Made by a program: the position numbers and the translations under genes | IMG/VR virus record: IMGVR_UViG_3300036860_000542 | Span: 18,418-82,417 of that record | Source of the DNA: a virus | Length of the DNA: 64,000 bases | Strand: one strand, 5' to 3' | Notes under the pieces: model-generated | What the model was told of the DNA's origin: nothing | Seen by the model: the letters and a program-made list of their open reading frames with translations, nothing else | The model's database searches: none | Part shown: in pieces, positions 37,926 through 46,328 of the stretch | Layout of the letters: the number at the start of each line of letters is the position of its first letter | Numbering within the stretch: position 1 is the first letter of the stretch

Positions 37926-39092
37926 ATGGCACTCTTCCATCACGATCACCGCAACTACGACGAGGCCGCTTCCGAGGCCGCCAAGCGGGCGCGCAAGCAC
38001 CTCGAAGAGCAGATCGAGGCCGGCAAGGCCAAGGCCCTGGCCGTCATCGACAAGGTCATCGACGAGACCCCGAAGGACAAGATCGTCCGCGTCGATCGGC
38101 TGGAGTTCGACGCCAAGCCGAACGGCCAGCAAGTCGCCGTCTACGAGGGTCGCAAGCCGCGAACCATCGAGGGCGCCGACCTCGTCATCAATCCCGCGGA
38201 GAACGGCTGGGAACGTCTGCACCGCAACGCCCTCGGCCAGATGGCCGAGCGGGCGGGCATCCCGATGTCGTACATCTCCACCCTGGAGAATCAGGGTCTG
38301 TGGGGAAAGAAGCTGATCGCGGAGAACCTCCGCCAGCTCTTCGACCACAAGGCGGATGAGAAGTACCTCCTCCGCTCCGTCCACAACGAGGTGCGCGGCT
38401 TCCTGAGCAACAAGTACCGGCGCCTCAACACCCAGCAGCTCATCGAGACCGCGACCAAGGCGTTCAGGGAGCTTGGTCTGGTCCCGGTGGACGGCATCGG
38501 CACCGACACCCGCATCCGCATTCGCGCCCTCCTCCCCGTCATCTTCGAGCCGGTCCCGGGCGAGATCATCTGCTACGGCCTCGATTGGGGCCAGAGCGAC
38601 TTCGGCAACGGCGCGCACGTCGCGTCGGCCTTCATGGATCGCCTCTGGTGCACCAACACGGGTGTGATGCACTCGCAACTCCGTGAGGTCCACCTCGGCA
38701 CCCGCCTCTCCGAGGACATCGCGTGGTCCGATCGGACCTACAAGCTGGACAGCGATCGGTCCGCCTCGATGCTCGAGGACATGATCAAGGGCGCCCTCTC
38801 CCCGGCCAAGGTCGAAGAGATGAACGCACTCATCGTCCAGGCCGACGCCGAGAAGGTGGAGTCCAGGGACGTGGACGCCTACCTCAAGAAGAACCTCACC
38901 AAGGGCCTCGCCGAGAAGGTCTCCGAGGCCTTCCGATCGAACGACGTCGAGATGTTGCCCCCGGGCAACACCAAGTGGCGGCTGTCGAACGCTCTGTCCT
39001 GGATCGCCCAGAAGGTCGAGGACAAGGAGCAGACGCTGGATCTCCAGCGTCTCGCCGGCCAGGTCGTCGAGGGTCTCCAGAAGGCGGCGTAG
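37926..39092 (+). CDS. DUF932 / phage-plasmid-like protein
   Basis: 388 residues; AGGAGG precedes ATG 37926. The pattern of LHRNALGQMAERAGIPMSYI, RGFLSNKYRRLNTQQLIE, the strand-rich centre and the WRLSNALSWIAQ end fits the DUF932 family found on phages and plasmids. Its function is unknown, though it is often linked to early takeover or anti-defence. Expressed from its own promoter. Confidence 0.78.
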   Translation: MALFHHDHRNYDEAASEAAKRARKHLEEQIEAGKAKALAVIDKVIDETPKDKIVRVDRLEFDAKPNGQQVAVYEGRKPRTIEGADLVINPAENGWERLHRNALGQMAERAGIPMSYISTLENQGLWGKKLIAENLRQLFDHKADEKYLLRSVHNEVRGFLSNKYRRLNTQQLIETATKAFRELGLVPVDGIGTDTRIRIRALLPVIFEPVPGEIICYGLDWGQSDFGNGAHVASAFMDRLWCTNTGVMHSQLREVHLGTRLSEDIAWSDRTYKLDSDRSASMLEDMIKGALSPAKVEEMNALIVQADAEKVESRDVDAYLKKNLTKGLAEKVSEAFRSNDVEMLPPGNTKWRLSNALSWIAQKVEDKEQTLDLQRLAGQVVEGLQKAA

Positions 39093-39103
39093 AACGGTCT
39101 GTA

Positions 39104-39175
39104 GTCCCCCCAGGGGTTGCGAGCCGCAATGCGGAAGGCGACCAAGCCAAGGTTCGCAACCTCGCTGGGGACTAT
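39104..39175. repeat. long imperfect inverted repeat around palindrome 9
   Basis: Arms TAGTCCCC...GGTTGCGA (39104-39122) and TCGCAACCTCGCTGGGGACTA (39155-39175) pair with one small bulge. Palindrome TTGCGAGCCGCAA (39117-39129) lies in the left arm. It precedes the GHKL-ATPase gene. Confidence 0.55.
39117..39129. repeat. TTGCG-N3-CGCAA palindrome 9
   Basis: TTGCGAGCCGCAA, intergenic, 63 nt upstream of the ATPase start. Confidence 0.8.
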
Positions 39176-39191
39176 CGAAAAGGGGTGAACG

Positions 39192-40529
39192 ATGAAACGC
39201 ATCGAGTTGACGATCAAGGTGGACTACCTTCCGACCTGGGGCTTGTGGGAGGGGGTCCGAGAGCTGGTTCAGAACGCTCGAGACGCGGAGATCGAGCATC
39301 AGGCCAGTCTCGTCGCTTTCCACAACGGGACCACGAACACGCTCACGATCAAGAACGATGGGGTGGACCTTCCCCACGAGGCCCTGCTCCTCGGCCACAC
39401 GACCAAGAACGAGCGGACCGACACGATCGGGAAGTTTGGCGAGGGTCTCAAGCTGGGAGTCCTAGCCCTCGTCCGCGCCGGTCACAAGGTCGTCATCCAC
39501 ACAGGCAGGGAGATCTGGAAGCCTGCGCTCGTCCCCTCCACGCAATTCGAGGGCTCGACGGTCCTGGCCTTCACGATCGAGCGTCGGCCGCGCCGCACCT
39601 CGCCACAGGTGCGCGTGGACGTCTGCGACATCGACGAGGAGGCCTGGAAGGACATGAAGCGGTCGTTCCTCTTCCTGTCCGAACGGAAGGACGACGACAC
39701 CGTGGTCACGGCCAACGGAACGCTCCTCCTCGCGCCGCGCATGAAGGGGCGTGTCCACGTCAAGGGGATCTTCGTCCAGGCGAAGTCTCGCCTCGAGTAC
39801 GGCTACGACATGACCGGCGACGTGGAGCTGGACCGAGACCGGCGCATCGTGGCGAGTTGGGATCTCGAGAACCGTCTCGGAGCGATCTGGAACGAGGCTG
39901 TGCAGCTTCGGCCGGACCTGCTCGATCCCTTCTACAAGCTGTTGGAGGAGGGCAAGGAGGACGTCTACCGCTTCCACTATTCGGCCAACGTCTCGGATCA
40001 GGTGGCCATCCAGGTCACCGACAAATTCCAGGGACGATTCGGCACGGACGCCGTCCCGGTCTCCAACCTGGGGGACAGCAAGACGATCGAGCACTTCGGC
40101 AAGCGTGGGATCGTGGTCTCCAAGCCGCTCGCCAACATCCTCCACGTGACGCTCGGGGACATCGAGGAGGTCAAGAAGAAGCTGGCCGAGGAGGTTGTGG
40201 AGCACTTCTCGTGGGGAGACCTATCCGATGTCGAGCGGACCCATCTCGAGCGGGCTGTCGAGCTCTTGGATGGACGTTGCTCTCTCAACGACGTGGACGT
40301 CGTCCGCTTCCGCAGTGCGAACCTCCTCGGCCAATACAAGGTCGGGCGGCTCCTCCTCGCGAAGCGCATCCTCGACACGTTCAAGACCACCCTCGCGACC
40401 CTGGTCCACGAGGTTGCTCACAACAACGGCGGCGACGGCGAGAAGGGCCACGTTGCGGCGCTGGAAGCGATCTGGTCCGACATCGTCATCCGAGTCCTGG
40501 AAGGAGGCAGTCATGGCAGCACACACTAA
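39192..40529 (+). CDS. GHKL-type ATPase with C-terminal HExxH
   Basis: 445 residues. N-terminal Bergerat-fold motifs: N-box ELVQNARDAE (E24, N28, D31), NDGVDL (D56, G57) and GKFGEGLKLG (80-89). Family examples bind ATP in Hsp90, MutL, gyrase and histidine kinases. The last 45 residues carry HEVAH at 406-410 followed by H420, a zinc-metallopeptidase-like signature. The fusion of ATP-dependent clamp and possible protease is unusual. No transducer or phospho-acceptor domain is evident. The next gene overlaps the end by 17 nt. Confidence 0.78.
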   Translation: MKRIELTIKVDYLPTWGLWEGVRELVQNARDAEIEHQASLVAFHNGTTNTLTIKNDGVDLPHEALLLGHTTKNERTDTIGKFGEGLKLGVLALVRAGHKVVIHTGREIWKPALVPSTQFEGSTVLAFTIERRPRRTSPQVRVDVCDIDEEAWKDMKRSFLFLSERKDDDTVVTANGTLLLAPRMKGRVHVKGIFVQAKSRLEYGYDMTGDVELDRDRRIVASWDLENRLGAIWNEAVQLRPDLLDPFYKLLEEGKEDVYRFHYSANVSDQVAIQVTDKFQGRFGTDAVPVSNLGDSKTIEHFGKRGIVVSKPLANILHVTLGDIEEVKKKLAEEVVEHFSWGDLSDVERTHLERAVELLDGRCSLNDVDVVRFRSANLLGQYKVGRLLLAKRILDTFKTTLATLVHEVAHNNGGDGEKGHVAALEAIWSDIVIRVLEGGSHGSTH

Positions 40530-41478
40530 GGCGGAACGCATCACCCGAACGAGGATGGATACCATCCTCATCACCGCTCGCATGATCGAATCCTGGAAGG
40601 CTCCTCCTTGCCAGCGACGTCTCCGCATCAACGAGAAGGTTCGGAAGCTGTCCGAGCAGATCAAGGCGAGCGGTGGCGTGATCCCGGGCATCATCCACCT
40701 CGCCGTGGTGAACAACGTCACCTACTTGCTCGACGGACAACACCGGATGTACGCCTTCTCCATGTCCGGCTCGGAGGAGGGGTACGCCGACGTCTGCTGG
40801 CACTACTTCGACGACACGGCGGAGATGGGCATCGAGTTCGACGCGCTCAACTCGCGACTCGTGGCCATGAAACCGGACGATCACCTCCGGGCGCAGGAGG
40901 AATCGAGTCCCTACCTGCAGTTGATCCGCAAGAGGTGTCCGTTCATCGGCTACGACAACATCCGTCGGTCGGCCACCTCCTCGCCCGTCGTGTCCATGTC
41001 GGCCGCGCTCCGGTGTTGGTTCGGATCGCGACCCGAGGTGCCGACCACGGCGGGCGGGTCCTGCTCGCAGAACCTCGCCGGAGATCTCACCGAAGAGGAG
41101 ACGGAGAACTTCGTCTCGTTCATGACGTGCTGCTTCGCGGCCTGGGGCCGGGACGCGGAGTACCACAAGCTGTGGGGCGGTTTGACAGTGCTCCTTAGCG
41201 CCTGGCTGTACCGGAGGACCGTCATCTCGCAATACTCGCCGAACTCCACGCGACTCGGTCGCGACGTCTTCACCAAGTGCCTCATGTCCCTGTCCGCCAA
41301 CAAGCACTACGTGGACTGGATCGTGGGTCGTCTGGCCAACAGCGAGCGGGATCGTTCGCCGGCCTACACCAAGCTCAAGGCTGTCTTCACCAAGCGTGTG
41401 ATGGACGAGACCGGGAAGAAGCCCCGCCTTCCCGCGCCGGCCTGGCAGCTCGGTCACACCAAGGGAGGGGAACCATGA
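40513..41478 (+). CDS. ParB/Srx-fold protein (DGQHR type)
   Basis: 321 residues; GGAGG precedes ATG 40513. VTYLLDGQHRMYAF at about 71-84 is the DGQHR signature of the ParB/sulfiredoxin superfamily, some of which bind or hydrolyse nucleotides. The C-terminal helical region with WGRDAEYHKLWGG is unfamiliar. It may modify or monitor DNA, or be a DGQHR-type regulator. It is the first of three related folds in this block. Confidence 0.68.
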   Translation: MAAHTKAERITRTRMDTILITARMIESWKAPPCQRRLRINEKVRKLSEQIKASGGVIPGIIHLAVVNNVTYLLDGQHRMYAFSMSGSEEGYADVCWHYFDDTAEMGIEFDALNSRLVAMKPDDHLRAQEESSPYLQLIRKRCPFIGYDNIRRSATSSPVVSMSAALRCWFGSRPEVPTTAGGSCSQNLAGDLTEEETENFVSFMTCCFAAWGRDAEYHKLWGGLTVLLSAWLYRRTVISQYSPNSTRLGRDVFTKCLMSLSANKHYVDWIVGRLANSERDRSPAYTKLKAVFTKRVMDETGKKPRLPAPAWQLGHTKGGEP

Positions 41479-41789
41479 CGAACGGCGTTCAGACCCCTGA
41501 GTTGGACAAGCTCAGGAAGATCTCGCACTACTCACAGAAGATCGGCGAGTTCCTGGAGTGGTTGAAGCGAGCGGGGTTCGTCATCGCCGTACGCCACTAC
41601 CACACCAACGACTGTCGGCCTTCTCGTCCGACCGCGTTCGGCGAGTGCGGCATGCGCGATGGTGACCTGTTCGAGGCCGCCTACAGCACGCGAACTCTCC
41701 TCGGCCGCTTCTTCAAGCTCGATCTGGACAAGATCGAGTCGGAGAAGCGTGCGTTGCTCGAGGTCATCAAGAAGGGACACGCGCCGTGA
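41475..41789 (+). CDS. hypothetical protein, 104 residues
   Basis: ATGA overlap with the upstream gene. Helical N-terminus, then FVIAVRHYHTNDCRPSRP, and GRFFKLDLDKIESEKRALLE. A pattern recurrent in phage early regions; unknown function. Confidence 0.6.
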   Translation: MTNGVQTPELDKLRKISHYSQKIGEFLEWLKRAGFVIAVRHYHTNDCRPSRPTAFGECGMRDGDLFEAAYSTRTLLGRFFKLDLDKIESEKRALLEVIKKGHAP

Positions 41790-42019
41790 TGCGCCGCATC
41801 GCCGTCTGGCTGCTCGATCGGGCGGAGAAGCTCTACCTGCACGTCCACGGGTGGAAACACACCGGCCCGAACGAGTGGGACTCGCCCAAAGACCACGAGA
41901 AGCGACACGTGGCCATCACCCAGACCCACGCCATCAACTCATGCCGCTACTGGCACGCCCAACGAAGGCGAACCCTCCGGCTCATGAAGGGCGGTTTTCT
42001 GAAGGAGCGTAAGCCATGA
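41786..42019 (+). CDS. hypothetical basic protein, 77 residues
   Basis: GTG 41786 or ATG 41789. Amphipathic start (RRIAVWLLDRAEKLYLHVHG), His/Arg-rich remainder. Possibly nucleic-acid associated by charge only. Confidence 0.5.
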   Translation: MMRRIAVWLLDRAEKLYLHVHGWKHTGPNEWDSPKDHEKRHVAITQTHAINSCRYWHAQRRRTLRLMKGGFLKERKP

Positions 42020-42507
42020 GCGACAACGACTACTGCGAATCTTGTGGGGCCAACCTGCTCCTCACCGGGATGCAGCACAACCCAAACTGTTCGGACACCT
42101 TCGCGCTCGATGAGCCCTACCCACCCCGTATGTCATCCGCTTACGAGTGGAAGCTGAACGAGTGGAAGCGCAGCGGCGCTAAGGAGGAAGAGATCTTCGA
42201 GGCCGGCCCTCTCCGCTTCAACATCAGCCGCGCCAAGCGCATCATCGTCAAGGCGCCTAGGCCCGTGATCCGCCTTCCGCTGGAACCGTTTGCGACGCTT
42301 CTCGAGATCCTAGTGGATCTCGGTCCGTCCATCCCGGGACGGGACTACAACGTCACCTTCCCCATCATCGTCGCGACGCTCAAACAAGGTGGGAAGATCC
42401 CCATCGACGGGTGGCATCGCATCGATAAGGCCCTGAAGCTTGGACTGGCGTCCATTCCGACGGTGATCCTCACCGTCGAAGAGACCAAGGTCGTGAGGAG
42501 GAAGTGA
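42016..42507 (+). CDS. ParB-like protein with zinc motif (IDGWHR)
   Basis: 163 residues. CESC...NPNC at the N-terminus suggests a metal site; IDGWHRIDKALKLGLASIPTVIL in the C-terminal half matches the ParB/Srx core (DG-x-HR). No helix-turn-helix follows, so it is not a full partition protein. Confidence 0.65.
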   Translation: MSDNDYCESCGANLLLTGMQHNPNCSDTFALDEPYPPRMSSAYEWKLNEWKRSGAKEEEIFEAGPLRFNISRAKRIIVKAPRPVIRLPLEPFATLLEILVDLGPSIPGRDYNVTFPIIVATLKQGGKIPIDGWHRIDKALKLGLASIPTVILTVEETKVVRRK

Positions 42508-42782
42508 TGCCGTACCGCACCATGAAGCCGATCGATCCGCCGCCGCCCGTGTTGAAGAAGCTGAGCGAGTTCCCGGATACCGTGGCTGGTCTTCGGGCCC
42601 TCATATACGCCGTAAGGGATGCCCCACCTGGAAGCTCTCACTACGGCCTCTATTGGCAGATCAAGGGCTCCTTTCCCGACGAGCGGTGGTTCCCCAAACT
42701 CGTCGCCGCGCTGGGAGATCTCGAGCGTCGCATCATCGCGATCGAACACCAGCTCATCCGATTCGAACTCGGAGGGAGGTAG
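42507..42782 (+). CDS. hypothetical protein, 91 residues
   Basis: GGAGG upstream and TGATG overlap. KKLSEFPDTVAGLRALIYAVRDAP, SHYGLYWQIKGSFP, LERRIIAIEHQLIRFE. Helical; no family. Confidence 0.55.
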   Translation: MPYRTMKPIDPPPPVLKKLSEFPDTVAGLRALIYAVRDAPPGSSHYGLYWQIKGSFPDERWFPKLVAALGDLERRIIAIEHQLIRFELGGR

Positions 42783-42785
42783 ATC

Positions 42786-42995
42786 ATGGACACCAGACCT
42801 GGGTTCTCCATCGTCGTGGACATTGGCCATGACAGCGACAGAGCCGGCGGGGACATCCTGGAGGTCTCCCTCTACTGCGCCCGTTGCAATCGTCTCATCC
42901 TGTCCTGGCGACCTCCTACGCCGCTGGACACGATCGAACGCGAGGCCGATCGGCACCCGGCCGAATGCAATCTGGGAAGGAAGGGAAAACGATGA
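42786..42995 (+). CDS. hypothetical protein with CxxC, 69 residues
   Basis: Begins MDTRPGFSIVVDIGHDSD, with CARC near 33 and a terminal Cys and basic tail GRKGKR. Overlaps the next ATG by 4 nt. Confidence 0.55.
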   Translation: MDTRPGFSIVVDIGHDSDRAGGDILEVSLYCARCNRLILSWRPPTPLDTIEREADRHPAECNLGRKGKR

Positions 42996-43276
42996 CCGAC
43001 TTCAGATTCGGAGCGCTACTCCAGCGGGTCGCGGAGGCCATCGAGAGGGTGCAACACTGGGAAGTGATCCGGGACCCCCCGGAGGGATACGACGTGTACC
43101 GAGGGAGCTACCGGGACATCAACGTCTACGTGGGCGGGCACCAGACCCAGGACGCCATCCTGGAGGGGACGGCTGTCTTCCTGGGAGCGAACCTCCCCAT
43201 CCTTCGCCTTACCCCGGAGATGGCCCACCGAGCCCTCGAGCTGGCGCGGAGCGCGAGGAGGGCGCAGGCTTCCTGA
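42992..43276 (+). CDS. hypothetical protein, 94 residues
   Basis: TDFRFGALLQRVAEAIERVQHWEV then a strand-rich middle (YDVYRGSYRDINVYVGG) and helical end. Unknown. Confidence 0.55.
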   Translation: MTDFRFGALLQRVAEAIERVQHWEVIRDPPEGYDVYRGSYRDINVYVGGHQTQDAILEGTAVFLGANLPILRLTPEMAHRALELARSARRAQAS

Positions 43277-43293
43277 TTCTTGCGACTCGGAAC

Positions 43294-43320
43294 TTGACAT
43301 CAACCACGCACGATGTACAT
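43294..43320 (+). promoter_or_regulatory. TTGACA / ATGTACAT promoter of parB
   Basis: TTGACA (43294-43299), 13 nt, ATGTACAT (43313-43320). TTGCGACTCGGAA, one mismatch from the palindrome motif, lies just 5', so ParB could regulate itself. Confidence 0.5.
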
Positions 43321-43347
43321 GCTGTTCTAACCCAAGGAGCAACCACC

Positions 43348-44280
43348 ATGAGCGAGCTCGTCATGAAGCGTTTCGAAGACCTGGTCGAGAACAAGTCGGC
43401 CGGTTTCACCAATCCCCGCGAGAAGTTCGACGCCAACAAGCTCAAGGAGCTGGCGGCCGACATCAAGGAGCGTGGACTCGTCTACCCGCTGCAGGTCTGG
43501 GAGGCGGAGTACGAGGGCAAGAAGATGTTCGTCGTGGTCGGCGGCGAGCGTCGGCGCCTGGCGATCGGCATGCTGATCGAGTCCGGCGACTGGCCGAAGG
43601 GTCGCGGCATCGAGTGCCGGCTCGTCAAGGCCACCAACCTCAAGGAGGCGCACTACGAGGCCGTCTCCGACAACCTCCACCGTGAGGACCTGTCCTCGTA
43701 CGAGCTCGCCAAGGAAGTTGCGAGTCTCAAGATCCTCGGCGACTCGCAGAAGACGATCGCCCAGCACCTCAACAAGTCCGAGACCTGGATCAGCCGCAAG
43801 CTGAAAGCATACGAGTCGGCCTCACCGGCTCTGCGCTCCGCCTGGAAGACCGGCAAGGTCCCGGATGACACCGTCGAGGACATCGCTTCGCTGCCCGAAG
43901 AGGAGCAGGATGACGCCGTCGAGGCGCAGATCAAGCTGCGCGAGAAGGGAACCTCCCAGGCCAAGAAGGCGGCCAAGAAGGCGGCGAAGAAGAAGGCCAA
44001 GAAGCTGCAGCGCGCCTCCACCAGGGAGCTCTCAGCTGTCCTCGCGATCACCGAGAAGGCGCCGAAGGACAACTCCTACCTCCGCGGCATGAGCGACGCG
44101 CTCCGTCTCTCCCTCGGTATGCTCGAGGAAGACGACCTCAAGGGCGACTTCAAGCAGCTCAAGAAGGAGCTCGAGAAGGCCGCCGCCGTCGAGGAGGCAG
44201 AAGCGGAGGCCAAGGCGGAAGCCAAGGCGACGGCGAAGGCCGCGAAGAAGAACGGCAAGGCAGTCGAAGCAGCCGCCTGA
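43348..44280 (+). CDS. parB: ParB/Spo0J-family partition or regulatory protein
   Basis: 310 residues; AAGGAG precedes ATG 43348. ParB N-terminal core with GGERRRLA (65-72) and NLHREDLS (109-116), followed by a helix-turn-helix DSQKTIAQHLNKSETWISRKL (132-152). The C-terminal third is Ala/Lys/Glu low complexity with runs of KKAAKK. No ParA gene is in the window. Family members bind 13-16 bp inverted repeats and spread or clamp; KorB of RK2 also represses many promoters through about a dozen sites. The 15 dispersed TTGCG-N3-CGCAA sites are natural candidates for its operator. Confidence 0.88.
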   Translation: MSELVMKRFEDLVENKSAGFTNPREKFDANKLKELAADIKERGLVYPLQVWEAEYEGKKMFVVVGGERRRLAIGMLIESGDWPKGRGIECRLVKATNLKEAHYEAVSDNLHREDLSSYELAKEVASLKILGDSQKTIAQHLNKSETWISRKLKAYESASPALRSAWKTGKVPDDTVEDIASLPEEEQDDAVEAQIKLREKGTSQAKKAAKKAAKKKAKKLQRASTRELSAVLAITEKAPKDNSYLRGMSDALRLSLGMLEEDDLKGDFKQLKKELEKAAAVEEAEAEAKAEAKATAKAAKKNGKAVEAAA

Positions 44281-44303
44281 GAGGCGGCTAGGAGGGGGAA
44301 CCC

Positions 44304-44771
44304 ATGCATCCGTTGCTCGTCGAGGCGCGAAGCGCTTCGCTTTCGCGTCGCATCCGCAATGCCATCATAAGGACCTCTCGCAAGCACGACTTGGCCGTCG
44401 TCCGAGGGCCGTGCGGCTACTTCGACACGTGCGGCGCCTCCTGGACAGGTTGGTACCAGACGGCCGGAGACATCGTCTCCGGCGTCACCGCCAACCAAGT
44501 CGTGAAGCTGAACCGGTCTCGAGGCCGGGTGATCTGTCCCATCTGCGCGGTCCTCGCCGACAAGGGCCTCGAGACCCATATCGGCGGGGACATCGAGGAC
44601 ATGTTCGCCTCGTTGATGGACCTCCACACGCACGAGGTGGTGGGGTTCTTACAGGGGTGGGACGGCGACACCCGAGCGGCCGATGCGGAGGACCTGGTCA
44701 TGTTCAACATGGGCCGCAAGCTGGCTCGTGACCTCGTCGAGGACTTCGACGTGTCGGACGTGTCGTCGTGA
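44304..44771 (+). CDS. hypothetical protein with Cys pairs, 155 residues
   Basis: HPLLVEARSASLSRRIRNAIIR start; CGYFDTC and CPIC could hold a metal; the rest is mixed with MFNMGRKLARDLVEDF near the end. ATG 44304 has GGAGGGGG upstream. Confidence 0.55.
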   Translation: MHPLLVEARSASLSRRIRNAIIRTSRKHDLAVVRGPCGYFDTCGASWTGWYQTAGDIVSGVTANQVVKLNRSRGRVICPICAVLADKGLETHIGGDIEDMFASLMDLHTHEVVGFLQGWDGDTRAADAEDLVMFNMGRKLARDLVEDFDVSDVSS

Positions 44772-44956
44772 AGATCGAGCTGAAGGAAAGCGGCTGCGCC
44801 AACCCCTACCACCCCCCGGAGTGCGAGCGGTTGTACCCAGAGTGCATCCGCGACCTTGAAGGACACGTAGTGCTCACCGAGGAGGAGTGGCTGGACGTGT
44901 GCCAGAGGAACATCAGGACCGTCTTCCGTGAGGTGGAGGTCGTGAAGAAGTGCTAA
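44768..44956 (+). CDS. hypothetical Cys-containing protein, 62 residues
   Basis: GTGA overlap. GCANPYHPPECERLYPECIRD carries three Cys; helical C-terminus ends KKC. Unknown. Confidence 0.52.
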   Translation: MKIELKESGCANPYHPPECERLYPECIRDLEGHVVLTEEEWLDVCQRNIRTVFREVEVVKKC

Positions 44957-44971
44957 TCTGGAGGTGAACGA

Positions 44972-45220
44972 ATGATCGTCTTCGTCGGAACTCAAGTTTT
45001 GGTCTACGCAGGTAGCGATCCGAGGGAGTTCTCCGAGAAGCTGGTCTACCATCGTGTCCTCACGAACGATGAACGACGCAAGCTCGTCACGTGGGCGAAG
45101 GATCGCTTCGGACCCACCGGCCGCATCCTCTTCAAGTCTCTCTCCCCAGACGAACTTGCCCGCGAGATGGCCGAAGCCGAGGCGTTCATGGACTGGGTGG
45201 AAAGGAACAAGGAGCCATGA
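44972..45220 (+). CDS. hypothetical protein, 82 residues
   Basis: GGAGG lies upstream of ATG 44972. IVFVGTQVLVYAGSDPREFSEKL resembles the start of a small alpha/beta fold; the rest is helical. Confidence 0.52.
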   Translation: MIVFVGTQVLVYAGSDPREFSEKLVYHRVLTNDERRKLVTWAKDRFGPTGRILFKSLSPDELAREMAEAEAFMDWVERNKEP

Positions 45221-45702
45221 GCAAGATCCCTGTCAATCCGGGTCCCGCGCACTGGGGTGGTCGTCACGCGGGCGCCTTCCAGCCGCGTGGCCCCATCAAG
45301 GCGTTGGGCAACATTCGCTCGAATCCCGTGGCGTGGGAGAGTGAAGACACCCTATCCGCACGCCTGTTCGTCGGCTTATCTGTCGGCTCGCAACCCAGGT
45401 ACACCCTCGACGATCTCATCGGGATCGTTCGTACGATTCGCGAGGAGCAGGCGCCTGAAGACCCGTCCGTCACCTTCCTCGCGCAGAGAGGCGTCTACAA
45501 GTACAAGGCGACCGGCAAGACCGTCGAGGAGGATGGTGGCCAGGTCATCATCATCGACACGCAAGGGATGGCGCCGAAGGCATTCGAGACGCAGATGGTC
45601 GAGCTCGGTGAGAGCATCGCCCGCTCCCTCGAGCAGGAGATGGTGGTCATCGAGATCCAGCGTCGCGGTCTCGTGGAGAAGACCATTGGCGTGATGCCGT
45701 GA
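45217..45702 (+). CDS. hypothetical protein, 161 residues
   Basis: MSKIPVNPGPAHWGGRHAGAFQPRG opens with Pro/Gly; alpha/beta body includes YTLDDLIGIVRTIREEQAPEDPSVTFLAQRGVY and a C-terminal IEIQRRGLVEKT. Overlaps both neighbours. Confidence 0.55.
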   Translation: MSKIPVNPGPAHWGGRHAGAFQPRGPIKALGNIRSNPVAWESEDTLSARLFVGLSVGSQPRYTLDDLIGIVRTIREEQAPEDPSVTFLAQRGVYKYKATGKTVEEDGGQVIIIDTQGMAPKAFETQMVELGESIARSLEQEMVVIEIQRRGLVEKTIGVMP

Positions 45703-46097
45703 AGCCGATGCGGCCGATGAGACCGAAGCAGTTGCGAGCCGCCATTCACGACTGCGACTTGGCTGCTTGGGATCACGACAGACGGAAGCGGCAGTACGCC
45801 CACACCATGCACTACACGGACGTCATCTGCGTCACCCCGGACTTCTGGAAGCTTCCCGAGGGACATCTCCTCGGCATCCTCGCACACGAGGTTGGGCATC
45901 TACTCTCCAGTGCCGAGGAGCACACCGAAGAGGAAGCCGATGAGACCTTCACGACCCACTTCGGAATCTTCATCACCTACCGCGACTCCCCTCATGGGAA
46001 GCGCCTGCAGTACCTCTCACCCGCATGGGCCCGCCAGTTTCGCAAAACATTCCATGTAGATCACGTCAAGAAGTACATCGAGCTCAAGGTCAAGTAG
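45699..46097 (+). CDS. HExxH zinc metallopeptidase-like protein
   Basis: 132 residues from GTG 45699. ILAHEVGHLLS gives HEVGH at 63-67; EEHTEEEADE downstream supplies a gluzincin-like third ligand (Glu near 77-79). A small soluble zincin of this kind may be a phage-encoded protease or an ImmA-like regulator cleaver, though no helix-turn-helix partner adjoins it. Confidence 0.72.
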   Translation: MKPMRPMRPKQLRAAIHDCDLAAWDHDRRKRQYAHTMHYTDVICVTPDFWKLPEGHLLGILAHEVGHLLSSAEEHTEEEADETFTTHFGIFITYRDSPHGKRLQYLSPAWARQFRKTFHVDHVKKYIELKVK

Positions 46098-46106
46098 TAT
46101 AGAAGG

Positions 46107-46328
46107 ATGATGAAAGGAATCACCGGGCTCACCGAGTCCAAGCGCGCCGTCCTGGCGGTGCTTCTCATCCTCTGCGCGGCCGTCGCGTTGTTCATCGGGA
46201 AGATCCACTGGGTGGAGTTCAGGGAGTTCACCACGTGGATCTTCATACCGTACGCCGCCGCGGAGACCGTCTCGCACGCCGTGCGAACCATCAAGAGCAA
46301 GGGGGAAGGAAATGGATCGAAGAAGTAG
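46107..46328 (+). CDS. small membrane protein, possible holin
   Basis: 73 residues; AGGATG context before ATG 46107. Two hydrophobic segments (AVLAVLLILCAAVALFIG and TTWIFIPYAAAETVSHAV) and a Lys-rich tail. Size and topology fit a class II holin; alternative is a virion or envelope protein. Confidence 0.5.
   Translation: MMKGITGLTESKRAVLAVLLILCAAVALFIGKIHWVEFREFTTWIFIPYAAAETVSHAVRTIKSKGEGNGSKK

Noticed and set aside
40943-41478. Treating the 40513 gene as a complete partition ParB.
   Set aside because: It has the DGQHR motif but no recognisable helix-turn-helix or NLxREDL box.
42619-43347. A 243-codon extension of ParB upstream of ATG 43348.
   Set aside because: It runs across three coupled small genes and the parB promoter; the ParB family starts at about the chosen ATG.
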